Positions 24,115 to 37,979 of a DNA stretch of 64,000 nt are shown in pieces. The notes beneath the pieces were generated by a model. It worked only from the letters and a program-made list of their open reading frames with translations, had not been told where the DNA came from and did not search any database. Each line of letters starts with the position of its first letter. Within the stretch, counting starts at the first letter, position 1. Where the stretch lies: positions 22,553,089 to 22,617,088 of the forward strand of contig OY986972.1 of the NCBI GenBank assembly GCA_963920575.1. The letters run 5' to 3'. Source of the DNA: Narthecium ossifragum (lineage: Eukaryota; Streptophyta; Magnoliopsida; Dioscoreales; Nartheciaceae). The translations under genes and the position numbers were made by a program.

Positions 24115-26316
24115 TGTAAGGGCCTAAGTGTTAATTTCCAGGCTTTTATGTAAGATTGGAGGACCTTTTGTGTAATTTTGGGTCTTGCGGGGTGTTTTCT
24201 GCAAAAAGACCCCCACCCTTCTAGAGAATTCGAGCCTCTTCTCTTCTCCCCCGATTTCTTTTCCTCTCTCTTCATCCTCACTTCTCAGCCTCGAGAGAGA
24301 GAGAGAGTTCTAGAGAGATCGGAAGGGAGAGAAGGGTGGAGGAGACGGAGATCGCCGGCGCCGGAGCTAGAGAGGGCGAGATCGGCAGCGAGGGAGAAAG
24401 ATCGTGAGAGAGGGAGCTGGAGAGGGAGGAAGAGGAGCAGAGAGGGTGAGATCGAGCTGCGGAAACGATGGAGCTCGCCGGGGAGTGAACCTTCGGGGCG
24501 GCTCTCCGTCGGATTTCTTCCCGTTCTCGTCGAAGGTGAGCTTCCATCTTCTCCCTCCTTTCATTCCGAGTTTTTTGTTCGGTTTTCGGCGGGTTTTGGG
24601 GTCTTTTGTGGGTTTCTCCGGTGATGGGTCGCCAGAGACGACGTCGGAGTTGACGCCACTCCTCTTCCCGGCGACTGCAGCGTCGGGAAAGGGTGGAGGT
24701 GAACCCCGACGCCGTCCTCTCTGTCCCTGGGGTTTTTCCCAACTCGGCAGCCCTGTTTCTTCTCCCGGCCATGGATTCCGGCGAGGATTCCGGCCGGCCT
24801 TTCTCTAGTCATGGCCGCCGACCTCTTTGGGAACCTCGCTAGGGACAGCGAGCGGCTTCCCTTCTTCTCCCCTGGTATTTGTCCTCGGTGCTTGCGCACC
24901 TTGTTTGGAGATCCGACGGAGCTCCGGCGTGAGCTCCGGTGATCTTCTTGGGGAAGAAGGCTGTGCGCGCTGTGCGCGTTGTTTGCCTGGTGCACTGGTT
25001 AGTGCCCTGTGCACGCGGTGCACATTAGCTGTTTGCTAACGTACACTAGAGCCTTCCGACGCGTGTTTTCGTCGTTTTCCGTGAATCGAACTGATGTTAG
25101 CTGTTTTAATCTCTTTAGGACTCTAAGGGATCTTAGTCTTGTTTATCATGTTTTAGGCGATCGTTTGAGCGGTGGTCGAGTGTCGGAGCGCGGCGTGGAC
25201 CCCCGGGCTTAGGGATCGCACGTTGACTGTCCTTTTAAGGTAGGAGTTACCTCCTAGGATTTGTGTGAATGTATGCAATGTTTTGTTATGTATGATATAT
25301 GATGTGTTGTGTTTATGTTATGCTATGCTCTGGTTGGTAATGTACGCTTTTCTCTTGTAATGGTTGTATGATATGCTATGATATGATGATTTCTTGTATT
25401 GTATGAATATATCATAATTGTTAATTGCTTTATTGTTGTGTTCTTTGTCTTGTGCATACATGATAGGATTGGGGTTGTGATTGGGTCTAGTCAGGTCCTG
25501 TAACTAGACTAGTCAGAGTCTAGGGTCTATGTTGATGATCTGACTTGAGGATTTGATCTGATTGAGGATCTGACTTGAGGATTTGATCTGATTGATGATC
25601 TGACTTGAGGATTTGATCTGATTGAGGATATGACTTGAGGATGTGTTGCCTATACTAGTGTACTGAGGCATGTATAGAGTCTATAGGGGTCTGGGCGAGC
25701 ATTGACGGCCGGACGCGGCGACTGTGCGTGTAAGACTTACCCATACTAGCCAGACCATACTTGGGCAGTATACTAGCATAGGTGGGTGTGCACCAGTGTC
25801 TTAGTTGGTGACTCCTACTTAGTTGGTGACTCCTACTGGGCTTTAGAGCTCATTTTTGTTAGGTTTTGGTTTTTGTGCAGGAGGACCTATGGGTAGGCCA
25901 GAGACCAGTGCAGTCCATGGAGGTCCTGTCTCAGGATGAGGAGTCATTTTATCCTTATGTCTATTTTCTTATGTATGATAAAGCCTGTATATGTTGGATA
26001 TGAAACAAAATTGTATATTGAGGATTTGGATGAATTATCTTGTATTTTGATGTTTACAAGTCCTATGTATATGAAATGAATGAGATGAATGAATGCAGGT
26101 ACATGTATATTATTTGAATTGATGTGGGCGTATGTGCCCCTAGATGTGGTGAATGATTGTAAAGAGAAATAGTGTGATTAAATGTTATAAATTTATGTTT
26201 TATTAGTGATTGAAAGGTTGTAATAGTGATCTCACGTGCCCGTGTCCAAGAGTCATGTCAAAATTTTCAGTAATTATTTGGAATATTTTATTTTTAAATT
26301 GGGGCGGGGCGTGACA
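24115..26316 (+). mobile_element. Solo LTR (2,202 bp) inside copia pol
   Basis: Begins TGTAAGGGCC, ends GGGGCGTGACA, and is flanked by the perfect 5-bp repeat AGGCG (24110-24114 and 26317-26321). The ends and the CT/GA-rich stretch near the start (24220-24460) match the layout of the solo LTRs at 6890 and 38293. A roughly 30-bp tandem repeat lies at 25534-25640. No coding domains or second LTR. Confidence 0.8.
25534..25640. repeat. Tandem repeat, about 3.5 units of 30 bp
   Basis: Units starting GATGATCTGACTTGAGG or GAGGATCTGACTTGAGG repeat every 30 bp inside the solo LTR. Confidence 0.8.
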
Positions 26317-26321
26317 AGGCG

Positions 26322-27016
26322 CGACGACAGAGGATGAGTGGGAGCACATGTCCAAGGTATCGTATGCATCAGCAGTTGGGAGTTTAATGTATGCTATGGT
26401 CTGCACGAGACCAGATATTGCTCATGTAGTGGGAGTAGTGAGCAGGTTTATGACCAACCCAGGAAAGGAGCATTGGAGTGTCGTAAAGTGGATTCTTAGA
26501 TATCTAAAAGGTACTACAGGTATGAATTTGTGCTTTGGAGGGTCAGACATTAAATTACGTGGATATGTTGATGTCGATCTAGCAGGCGACATGGATAGCA
26601 GGAAGAGCACTACTGGTTATGTGTTTACATTGGGTGCTGGTGCAATAAGCTGGGTCTCAAGATTGCAGAAGATAGTTTCTCTTTCAACAACAAAAGCTGA
26701 GTATACAACAATGGTAGAGGCTTGCAAGGAGATGATATGGCTACAGACCTTCATGAAAGAGTTAGGTAAAGAGCAAGTTGATTGTAGACTATACAGTGAT
26801 AGTCAGAGTACAATTCATCTTGCAAAGAATTTAGCATATCATTCTAGAACGAAGCATATTGATATCAGGTATCACTTCATACGATCACTTCTGGAAGATG
26901 GGAAAGTTGTTCTTGAGAAGATCCACACTAGTAAAAATCTTGCAGATATGTTAACCAAGATGGTTACAATAGAGAAGCTGAACACCTGTTCAGTTTCTCT
27001 TGGTCTTCAAGCTTGA
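26322..27016 (+). pseudogene. Copia RNase H domain (3' part of interrupted pol)
   Basis: Continues the polyprotein after the solo LTR. The motifs YASAVGSLMYAMVCTRPDIA, HWSVVKWILRYLKGT, LSTTKAEY, YSDSQSTIHLAKN, RTKHIDIRYHFIR and ADMLTK mark the RT tail and RNase H region of a copia element. Ends 98 bp before the 3' LTR. Confidence 0.85.
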
Positions 27017-27114
27017 AGTTGAAGGGATGAGTCGCTGTGAGTGTTTGTTTTTTTTTGGAGCGAATGAAGCTGATTGGAGCATGTTCCTTTTAATCAGTCT
27101 CCAAGTGGGAGAAT

Positions 27115-27519
27115 TGTTGAGTTTGTGGAGCCTGATCATTCCGGACCCGACCATGACCCACTACGCAGAGTTGACGGGGTCCGGGGCAGTGCCCCGGCGG
27201 GGATCCGGTCAGGTCGCGGGGTCCAGGAGCAGCGCCTCGACGGGGGTTTCCGGGGGCAGCGCCCCCGGAACAAAAACGGATTTGGAGATCCGTTGATAGG
27301 GGTAGTTTATGTAATTTTCTATACCCTATGTGCCGAAACCCTAGGATATGAGGGTGTGTATGGGCGGCCGTCATTGTAACTTGTAATTGGCTCTTTGCCT
27401 CTGAGATAGTGAAAAACCTCCATCGACTTCGTGGACGTAGCCCTATTCTGGGGTGAACCACGTAAATCTTGTGTCTGTGCTTTCTTCTCCTTCTTCCTCC
27501 TCTCTTATAGATCCTAACA
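27115..27519 (+). repeat. 3' LTR of the copia element
   Basis: Starts TGTTGAGTTTG directly after the polypurine tract and ends TCCTAACA before TTTAG. It is the only near-complete LTR of this element; the 5' copy is truncated to 91 bp. Confidence 0.85.
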
Positions 27520-27870
27520 TTTAGAAACGTATAAAAAAGTCTACATGCGTAGAAACAATTTCTTACACGTAGTATATTAAATAATATTAATAATATGTTT
27601 ATTATAATAAAAATATTAATAAAACTGGGTCCCCCATGTCACGTGTCATACCCCCTCTGATCAAAATCATGTTGTAAAATCAGGATACATTGATGTACAT
27701 GACCATGCCATGCCCCCTCTAATTAAAATGATGTTGTAAAATCAAGAATAACCCATCTTAACCTCAAAATCAAGGATAACCCATCTGATCACTTGTAACC
27801 CCATTCTGTTCAGGGATAAGGTCGGTTATCCCCACTTTAAACCCGAAACAAACAAAGCCTCGGCGACACG

Positions 27871-28327
27871 TCAGGGTGATCCAATTTAAAATAGAATGTA
27901 CTCTCATAGGTGGCGTATCCATGTGGCACAGGTGAGGGAGCATATATACGTGGCATATGTGGGGGCCACACCGAAGCTAATTAAGTGAGACTGGTAATAT
28001 AATGGGAATATGAGGATTAAATGGCTTGTTTAGGATAACACATTGACACGTGGGCATCATCTCAGTGTCAAGTCAAGTGTATTAAAGTACTTTTCATATT
28101 ATATCTCTTGTGAGCCGTGACCCTAGTTCTAATATCATATTTACATCCAGAAAACTTGTTAAATATCACATTTAACATCATATTTTTGACAATCTTATAT
28201 CGGGTTTATTATAGTTTTCCTCCCTACGAAAGTTCCATAATACACATCCCCCTACAATCTTTATTTTCACAAATACTGGTTGTCTTATAGATTTATTCTT
28301 ATGTTACTGGCGACTTAATTTGTTGGG
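27871..28327. other. AT-rich intergenic sequence
   Basis: Nothing recognisable beyond short direct motifs (ATCCATGTGGCAC/ATACGTGGCATATGTGG). Confidence 0.4.
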
Positions 28328-31160
28328 TGGCGCATGGTAAACGTGAACCTCTCAATGGGAGAGATAACCAAACTCTCTACGGGAGAGTTAACCAGATTTC
28401 TACAAAGGAAAAAACCAAAAACCCTATTTTTTTATTCATCAACCAAAACTGACTCTTTACAAACCCTAGGCCTCCTTTTATAGGTTTAAGGAAAGACCAA
28501 CTCAACTAAAATATGGACTCAACCATCAACTCCTAATCCAAATCCTAAGCCGGAATTAAACCCGGAATTCAAAAGAAAGGAGAAGTCCTACTAAAACTAG
28601 GAAATTTGTCAAAAATAGAAACCGATAAAACTGCCTAAAAAGGAAAGTTTTCATTAAAACTGACATTTTAGACCAAAGGAAATGGAATTTGTCGATTTGG
28701 CGATCAGTCATGGAGAGATCAAAGATCTCCGATGATTAATGACGGGCTCGTCGACCCGGTCGTTTCGACTGGTCGCAAGCCCCGATCGGACACCCGGATC
28801 AAAAGTTATGGTCATCCGACGGTCGGGGTCGCCTGGGTTTTGTCCTGCATCAGTCTCCCCTGGTTGGAAAGGACTCGTCCTCGAGTCTGGATCGCAATGG
28901 CCCCCTATGTGTGTACCCAGATGTCTCACATGAAAAGTAGCAGAACTCTGCACTTGGTAGGCCTCCTCCAGAGAGTGTGACCATGACAGCATAGTCCGAA
29001 TTCGGCCTTCCTTGGCCTTGGGTCGCAGCTCCTCCCGTCTCGGCGCTAGGGTCACCCGCTTCTCGTTGACCTGTAAGGTATAGGTGTTCTTCCGACCATC
29101 GTAGACGACAGAACGATCATATTGCCAGGGACGGCCCAGCAACAGGTGGCAAGCATCCATGTTCACCACATCGCACCATACGCTATGCTGATAGTTGGAA
29201 CTGATAGAAAAGGAAACCAGGCAGCGTTTATCGACTTTTACCTCGCTGCCCCGCTTGAGCCACGATAATCTGTACGGAACTGGATGGACCTCCGTGGGCA
29301 GTTGCAGCTTGATCACCGCTTCATCCGCAATGACGTTCTCACAGCTTCCACTGTCCACGATCAGCTTACAGACCCGCCCGCCGATGGTGCACGTCGTTTG
29401 GAACAGTTTGGTCCGCATCCAGTTGTCGTCGACCTCCTCCTTGGGCGACAGGAAGCTCTTCCGCAGGACCAAGGTCGCAGGGCCATCGTCGTACAGAATC
29501 TCTCCTTCCTCGCCATAGTCATCGAAGATGGGTTCGGTGGGGCCCGCTTGATCATCCGCGTCTTCCTCAAGGAGCAGAGCTTTCCCTGGCCGGCTGGCAG
29601 GTATGCTACAGTCCGAGGCCCGATGGCCCCCTTCTCCACAACGGAAGCACCTGAAGGTGGATCCCGATGCCGGGTTTGGGGGGAACTGGCCGTGGACCCG
29701 GCGGCTTCGCTGGCGGAGTCGGGTCCAGCGGTGGGGGTGGTTGTGGCGTCCGTCCCATGGTAGGCGCACGCGCTTGCTGTTTCTCCGCCGTCAACGCCCG
29801 CTGATAGGCTTCGGACACCGCCCACAACGCGTGAAGGCTCAGCGCGTCCTGGAGAGATAGTCGCAACCCTCCAAGGTATCTAGCGACCGTCTGCTCCTCT
29901 GTCTCCGACAGATCGTTCCTAGCAAGCAACTGATAGAATTCTTCAGTATATTCTTCAACAGATCGCGTACCTTGGCGAAGCGTATGCAATTTCTGGAAGA
30001 GGGATTGGGTATATCCGAACGGAAGGAAGTGCTCCTTCAACTTCTTCTTCATCTTCTCCCAGTTTCGGATCTTGCCCTTCTGCTGCTTCTCACGAACCCT
30101 CTTCAGTTGTTCCCACCATGCTGAAGGTCGTCCCTTCAACTTGATAGACACCAACTTCACCTTGATGTCGTCAGGAACTTCCCGAAACTCGAAAATACGC
30201 TCCACTTGATGAAGCCAGTCCATGAAAATCTCGGGCTGCAATCCTCCCGCGAACTCAGGTATGCCCACCTTGAATCCGTAATCCATGGCATGATCCCGCT
30301 GGTCATGGCGTCGACAGGGGGTGGGTCGGCGTACATGTTCTGAAAGGAGGACTCATCCGAAGACAACTCCTCTTCCTTTTCCAGCGAGAGCGTCCGATCT
30401 CGATTCTGATGTTGTAACTGGAGTTGGAGGGCGGCCACCTGTCGTTGAAGATCAACGATGGTTGCCTGCAAGACCCCTTGTTCCCGCGGGGTAGGCCCAT
30501 TGTCGACAGGAGGTCAACCCCGTCTTCTGGGCGGCAGTGGAGATACACTAGGCGGCCGTCGAGCACGGTTAGCTCTGGTTCGAGGCGGCATGGCTACTCT
30601 TCCCAGGAACTCGTATAGCTCTTGATACCACTCTGGCACAGGGTAAACGTGGACCTCTCAATAGGAGAGACAACCAAACTCTCTATGGGAGAGATAACCA
30701 AATTTCTATAGAGGAAGAAACCAAAAACCCTATTTTTTTTATTCATCAACCAAAACTGACTCTTTACAAACCCTAGGCCTCCTTTTATAGGTTTAAGGAA
30801 AGACCAACTCAACTAAAACATGGACTCAACCATCAATTCCTAATCCAAATCCTAAAGTCGGAATTAAACCCGGAATTCAAAAGAAAGGAGAAGTCCTACT
30901 AAAACTAGGAAATTTGTCAAAAATAGAAACGGATAAAACTACCTAAAAAGGAAAGTTTTCATTAAAACTGAGATTTTAGACCAAATGAAAGGGAATTTGG
31001 CGATTTGGCGATCAGTCATGGAGAGATCGAAGATCTCCGATGATTAATGATGGGCTCGTCAACCCGATCGTTTCAACTGATCGCACGCCCCGATCGAACA
31101 CTCGGATCAAAAGTTATGGTCATCCGACGGTCGGGGTCTCCTGGGTTTTGTCCTGCATCA
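28328..31160 (-). mobile_element. Ty3/gypsy element carrying only gag-protease (TR-GAG-like)
   Basis: Two LTRs of about 525 bp: 28328-28852 (3' LTR) and 30634-31160 (5' LTR), starting TGATGCAGGACAAAACC and ending in CA on the minus strand. The primer-binding site next to the 5' LTR reads TGGTATCAAGAGCT (tRNA-iMet type) at about 30617-30630. A purine run (AGGGGAGAC, minus) precedes the 3' LTR. Flanks TTGGG and TTAGG are an imperfect 5-bp duplication. Between the LTRs are only 1.78 kb: gag, a zinc knuckle and a protease, with no RT, RNase H or integrase. This matches the non-autonomous TR-GAG layout. Confidence 0.85.
28853..30591 (-). pseudogene. Gypsy gag, zinc knuckle and aspartic protease, with frameshifts
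   Basis: Starts at ATG 30591 (MPPRTRANRAR), 43 bp from the 5' LTR. A stop (TGA) follows about 25 codons in. The N-terminal coiled region (VDLQRQVAALQLQLQHQ) then leads into retrotransposon gag (GIPEFAGG, WLHQVERIFEFREVPDD, WWEQLKR, QGTRSVEEYTEEF) after a shift near 30330. A second shift near 29690 precedes the zinc knuckle CFRCGEGGHRASDC. The protease has IVDSGSCENVIAD (DSG in place of the common DTG) and LLGRPWQYD. The stop and two shifts make it unlikely to give a full product. Confidence 0.8.
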
Positions 31161-32589
31161 TTAGGGTTGGGAATGGTGGAGCTTATAGGGGTGGTGGTGT
31201 TGGTGGCGGTGGCTGGCCGGGTTGACAGTGATGGTAGTGGCGACTGCGGCGACGGCAGAGGTGGAGGTGGTAGCAAGACCATGGCAGCATAGTTGACGGT
31301 GGTGACTACCACTTCCAGTGACGGCATGAGAGGAAGGAAGTTCATGGAGAAAGTGGAAGGGTAATTAAAATAACTTTGAAACTGGGCTCAGAATTAATCA
31401 AATTGAGCTTGATCATCAATAATAGGCTCAGGCTCGAGCCAAGTTTGATGTGAGCCTTGGCTAGTGCTAAGACTTGAGGTCCAGACTAAGTAACTTACAA
31501 TCGGGTACGTGGCAAGGTTTTAATGTAAGGCAATGATCATTAGTTTATTAATCAACCAGTACCTGTAGTAACTAACTAATGATCCTGGACTTAATAGAGT
31601 AGGGAACTCACTTGTAAAGTTATTAATAAATATCAAGGTCTTCTATGGAGGAATTTTGGCTTTTTGCAAATACCCCTCTAACTATTTTGCCCGCCCTACT
31701 AATATTTACATTCCACCCCCTCTTATTGGTTGTCATTGCAACCTCATCCGGCGATGGCGAGCCGCGAGTGGCGGTGCCTGGTGCTGCAGCCATTGGCGGC
31801 GACAGAGCCGGTGCTGCATCACTTTACTTTGTAGCAGCTGCATCAGGAGCGTCACACCGGGAGTAGCCGTAGATGTACCCCGGAATCCTCGGTCGCCGGA
31901 GGTTAAGCCTACCTTGAATGAAGGACATCGTCGGCCACTCCAAATCCACCATTTGTCCAACATGCAGTTAGCATGTTTAGATTTAGAGCATTTATTGCCT
32001 CCAAAATAATCAGATAATGTACCACATAAGATGACGATGATGCCACGCTGACTGAGGTTGTACATCATCTTTCTGTCTATATATCATAGCTAACCAAGAA
32101 CCCTGACAAGAAAGGCACAGGATGCACTAAGAAATAAGCAAACGATAGGTTTTATTTTGAACCACCACCCTCAAGAAAAGTACCTCGTCACAAAAACTAA
32201 GTACATGAATATCCTTCCTCCAAACCTACTACAAGTGTTTATTCCTGCATGTCACAAAGTTGAGCTAGTAACCAACTTAAAATAACAACTTGACTCATGC
32301 TCAGCCTCATGCCTTATTGTTTTGAACAAACCAACCGATCACTTGGAGCATCCACAGAAGTGAAAAACTAAAAAGGAAACACACGATCGATATGCACATG
32401 GATCCATCATGTCACACGATTGATATCACATTCAGCGATTTTCACATCAAATATCTTAAAACAAGACAAAGAAACTGCTCGATTTTCACCATTGAATGTT
32501 CTCTCTTGAAGTCGCGACGAAATATGAGGGACTTACTTCAGCAGTGTGCCAACGATGTCACTAAACAAGCTGCAGAGAGAATGTAATAT
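31161..32589. other. Intergenic region between retroelement and CDPK 3' end
   Basis: 31165-31330 is GGTGGTGG-rich low complexity. 31630-31960 has no recognised coding sequence. The part nearest 32590 probably holds the CDPK 3' UTR (minus strand), but no end is fixed. Confidence 0.35.
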
Positions 32590-36700
<4,111 letters not shown>

Positions 36701-37264
36701 CTTCTTTCCTCAAACTATAAAAGCCTTGGCCTTCAATTGATCGCAAAAAAGAAGAACAAGAAACCTTCCACCTACCTAAACCATCAACTGCTTAAATCCC
36801 AAATCAAAAACCTGCAAACCAAAAAAATGAAGAATCAAGACTCGCAGCAAGCATATAAGCATAACCAATTTAAAAAAAAAAAAGCCAAAGATCTAAACAC
36901 CATGAAACACTTCCAGTTCCAGCTAAAGTACAAGACGGGCCCAAAAAAAACAGACATAAAAGTCGAAAAGAGAACAATATTGGAATCGTTGTTCTAAAAA
37001 CAAGATCAAGAACACACCTTTTAGCAAAAAGCCAGCATCACCGACCAAAAGGAGCACTACCCAGATGCGGATTTGGGGAGATTCCTCGAAATAGCCAAAG
37101 ATCACAAAGAAAAAAAGGAATTTTTTTGGACTTCGAAGGGTTCTACAGGAACCCAGATGAGAAAAGGATTGGGGAACGGTGGGGTGGGGCGGAACGAAGA
37201 AGGAATCAAAGATGGTACAGAGGCTTAAACGTGACTGCAAACCAAACCTGGCTAATAAAAGTAG

Positions 37265-37285
37265 AATAATCCTTATATAATGGTT
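37265..37285 (-). promoter_or_regulatory. Putative TATA box of the CDPK gene
   Basis: Minus-strand CATTATATAAGG lies about 575 bp upstream of the CDPK ATG. The intervening 36701-37260 is AT-rich, has no supported coding frame, and would be 5' UTR, possibly with an intron. Prediction from motif and position only. Confidence 0.4.
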
Positions 37286-37979
37286 TCATGATTGGAAGGG
37301 AGTGGGAACAAAGAGGCAACTGGGAAACAAATAAAATAACAGCAAAGAAACCTAATCCTATGATTTTTTTACTTCAGAGATTGGGTTCTTGGATAGATTA
37401 TCTTGGAGAAAAAAAGTTGGTAAGAATGGAGGAAAGTGAACATAGTTACCCAGTTTTGATAATTTTGAAGGGTTTTGGAGCTTGGAAGACTGGGTTGGTT
37501 TATACGCTGTTTTGGAATTGGTGGGGGGCGGCGATGAGTTGGCTTTCTCGGGTGGATTACGTTATGCTTTTTCATGTGACGCTGACCGGTGGTGAGGCAA
37601 TCGAACGTGGAACGTGACTCGAAAGTTTTTATCGCGTTGGACTTCCGATGTTCACATTTGACGGAATGAAACCTGATGTTTACATTTGACGGAACAAAAC
37701 CGTCACTATTTTTTTTTAGACCAAAATACGCTTTAATACTCTGCAGTTTCAGGATTTGTCATTCTACTACCCTCATTTTTAAAAATCACATTATCATACC
37801 CTATAGTTTCCAAATGTTACAATTTAGTCCTCGCCCTCAAACGACGTTAGATTTCTCACGGAAAACCGGTCACGTGCGACGCACGTGACCGGTTGACCTG
37901 TTTTCACCCGTTCCCGCGAGAGCTTTCCCTCTGGCACTAAGTACCACACAGCCAGCATCTTAGCTTTACCGACGTGGAG

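Larger units (their letters stand above)
22989..27519 (+). mobile_element. Ty1/copia element, 5' deleted, with nested solo LTR
   Basis: Flanked by the perfect 5-bp repeat TTTAG (22984-22988 and 27520-27524). The 5' LTR remnant (22989-23079) starts TGTTGAGTTTGTGG. The 3' LTR is 27115-27519 (405 bp, ends CTAACA). The two share about 91 bp with three mismatches. The polypurine tract AAGTGGGAGAAT lies just before the 3' LTR. Internal sequence jumps from the LTR straight to the region before reverse transcriptase, so most of the 5' LTR, the primer site, gag, protease and integrase are deleted. It is therefore non-autonomous. Confidence 0.9.
22509..27870. mobile_element. Foldback/MITE-like element interrupted by a copia retrotransposon
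   Basis: The sequence on the two sides of the copia element forms an inverted repeat. GTGGGACCC followed by AT-rich sequence (about 22745-22815, left) matches the complement of about 27555-27640 (AT-rich sequence then GGGTCCCCCATG, right). The outer ends GGTGTTTGATTGG (22512) and CCCGAAACAAACAAAG (about 27842) are MITE-like. I read this as an older element whose loop received the copia insertion. The outer ends are approximate. Confidence 0.5.

Noticed and set aside
24178..25023. Several long frames on both strands
   Set aside because: They lie in the GA/CT-rich part of a solo LTR with high GC; low-complexity peptide and no family match.
25534..25640. CRISPR-like direct repeats
   Set aside because: Adjacent 30-bp tandem units without spacers, in a plant LTR.
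6890..26316. The LTRs at 6890 and 24115 as the two ends of one large element
   Set aside because: Each has its own perfect 5-bp target duplication and lengths differ (3,035 and 2,202 bp), so they are separate insertions.
36923..37240. Minus-strand 105-residue frame upstream of the CDPK
   Set aside because: Lies in the predicted 5' leader/promoter, no family match, hydrophobic peptide from T-rich sequence.
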